This document shows positions 13,534-14,105 of a stretch of 14,105 nt of DNA, in pieces. This DNA comes from Cytophagales bacterium (GTDB lineage Bacteria; Bacteroidota; Bacteroidia; Cytophagales; Cyclobacteriaceae): the NCBI GenBank assembly GCA_003454975.1, contig DMST01000482.1:1-14105 (forward strand), given 5' to 3'. The notes beneath the pieces are model-generated. The model was given only the letters and a program-made list of their open reading frames with translations. It made no database searches and was not told the origin of the DNA. Each line of letters begins with the position of its first letter. Positions within the stretch are counted from its first letter, which is position 1. The position numbers and the translations under genes are program-made.

Positions 13534-13932
13534 ATGTTACTACAAGCGACAATTCCCACCCAATTCCCCACCGATCGGTTAGTGTTTTCATCTAACTCAG
13601 GTAGGGACTACCTCTCACTACCAGCACGCTCACTGCTGTGGGTACAAGCCCAGAAAAACTATGTAGAGTTTTGTTGGCAAGACGAGCACGAAGTATACAC
13701 TACCCAGCTCCGGATTACCTTCAAAGCGGTACAAGCACAGCTACCGGATTCGTTCATACAAACACACCGTTCGTTCATGATCCAACCTCATCATATCGAA
13801 CAATTTTCAGCTCGGCATGTGGGCTATACCGTCAAATTGGGGCGGTCAACATACCCAGTGCCGGTATCAAGAAATCACGGGCATGCTGTTATCAATTATC
13901 TAAGGAATAATCTACCCCATCTACGTCCGTAG
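13534..13932 (+). CDS. Stand-alone LytTR DNA-binding protein
   Basis: A 132-residue protein consisting almost wholly of a LytTR (LytR/AgrA C-terminal) DNA-binding domain. Its landmarks are SLLWVQAQKNYVEF (33-46), FIQTHRSFMI (74-83, the conserved F-x-R/Q-x-HRS motif), the HHIEQF turn, and YPVPVSRNHG (107-116, the usual iPvSR). There is no receiver domain, signal peptide or membrane segment. Such orphans often work with a membrane protein encoded next door. The frame is open to an ATG at 13450, inside the protease-like gene, but ATG 13534 is preferred because it leaves a normal 19-base gap and drops an unlikely 28-residue N-terminus. A perfect 12-base-stem hairpin overlaps the stop codon. Confidence 0.88.
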   Translation: MLLQATIPTQFPTDRLVFSSNSGRDYLSLPARSLLWVQAQKNYVEFCWQDEHEVYTTQLRITFKAVQAQLPDSFIQTHRSFMIQPHHIEQFSARHVGYTVKLGRSTYPVPVSRNHGHAVINYLRNNLPHLRP

Positions 13933-13940
13933 ATGGGGTA
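13913..13940 (+). terminator. Perfect 12-base-stem hairpin overlapping the LytTR stop codon
   Basis: TACCCCATCTAC, loop GTCC, GTAGATGGGGTA: all twelve pairs are perfect. The left arm encodes the last residues (PHL) and the TAG stop lies at the base of the right arm next to the loop. There is no T run after it, so it may end transcription in another way, or protect the 3' end. It would serve as a barrier between this operon and the converging gene at 13975. Confidence 0.65.
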
Positions 13941-13974
13941 ACCTGCGCCGAAACAAGGATGGCTGGCGAATACG

Positions 13975-14105
13975 TCAGCCCTGAAAATTCAACCGGATGA
14001 ATTCCACTTCAATATCTTCTTCGGAGACCTCGAGCCCATAGGACCGCAGGCTTTTTATGGCAGACTTGACACTCTTCACCTTCAGGATCATATCCAGCCC
14101 ACCGG
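13975..14105 (-). CDS. C-terminal fragment of an unrecognised gene
   Basis: The last 42 codons of a minus-strand gene that begins beyond the right edge; stop TGA. The translation contains LDMILKVKSVKSAIKSLRSY and then GLEVSEEDIEVEFIRLNFQG: a basic helix followed by an acidic linker and a beta-like end. The composition and helix periodicity look like real coding sequence, and the other two minus frames are interrupted. I do not recognise the family. It converges on the LytTR gene with a 42-base gap. Confidence 0.6.
   Translation of the reverse strand, partial: GGLDMILKVKSVKSAIKSLRSYGLEVSEEDIEVEFIRLNFQG

Noticed and set aside
1..14105. CRISPR array, tRNA, insertion sequence or phage remnant
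   Set aside because: No regularly spaced direct repeats, cloverleaf sequence, transposase or terminal inverted repeat pair was seen on either strand.

Overview
The window reads as ordinary chromosome of a Bacteroidota bacterium, probably from the Cytophagales/Saprospiria side. The evidence is a SusC/RagA-type receptor N-terminus at the left edge, a DUF4924-like protein (a family known mainly from Bacteroidota), a MacB-type permease ending in the phylum's usual NPVDSLRYE-like tail, a stand-alone LytTR regulator, and several matches to the Bacteroidota -7 promoter element TAnnTTTG placed just ahead of genes. No tRNA, rRNA, CRISPR array, insertion sequence or phage gene was seen.

Left part (1-5559), all on the minus strand: the start of a TonB-linked receptor running off the edge; a secreted TPR / beta-propeller / carboxypeptidase-regulatory / OmpA protein whose domain order is that of the type IX secretion protein PorE; and the housekeeping pair lepA-folD, 10 bases apart and probably one transcript. 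Upstream of lepA is a 77-residue protein that looks like a glutaredoxin-type fold without its active-site cysteines.

Middle (5734-9979): a DUF4924-like gene on the plus strand converges on a solitary 819-residue MacB/FtsX permease on the minus strand, with a shared hairpin between them. Divergent from the permease is an APH-family small-molecule kinase. The 219-base divergent region carries repeated GTTTC boxes, including a perfect 15-base palindrome.

Right part (10235-14105): a lipoprotein with a cysteine-rich C-terminal half, followed by a classic terminator, is transcribed away from a three-gene plus-strand group. That group is an XRE-type DNA-binding protein fused to three membrane helices, a membrane-anchored two-lobed aspartyl-protease-like protein, and a stand-alone LytTR DNA-binding protein. 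The 382-base divergent region between lipoprotein and XRE gene holds two strong inverted repeats (an imperfect 24-base palindrome, and 9-base perfect arms 20 bases apart) and a -7 element for each direction. This right-hand group is the least conventional part of the window. The idea that membrane regulator, protease and LytTR protein act together is inference from gene order only. A C-terminal fragment of an unrecognised gene enters from the right edge on the minus strand.
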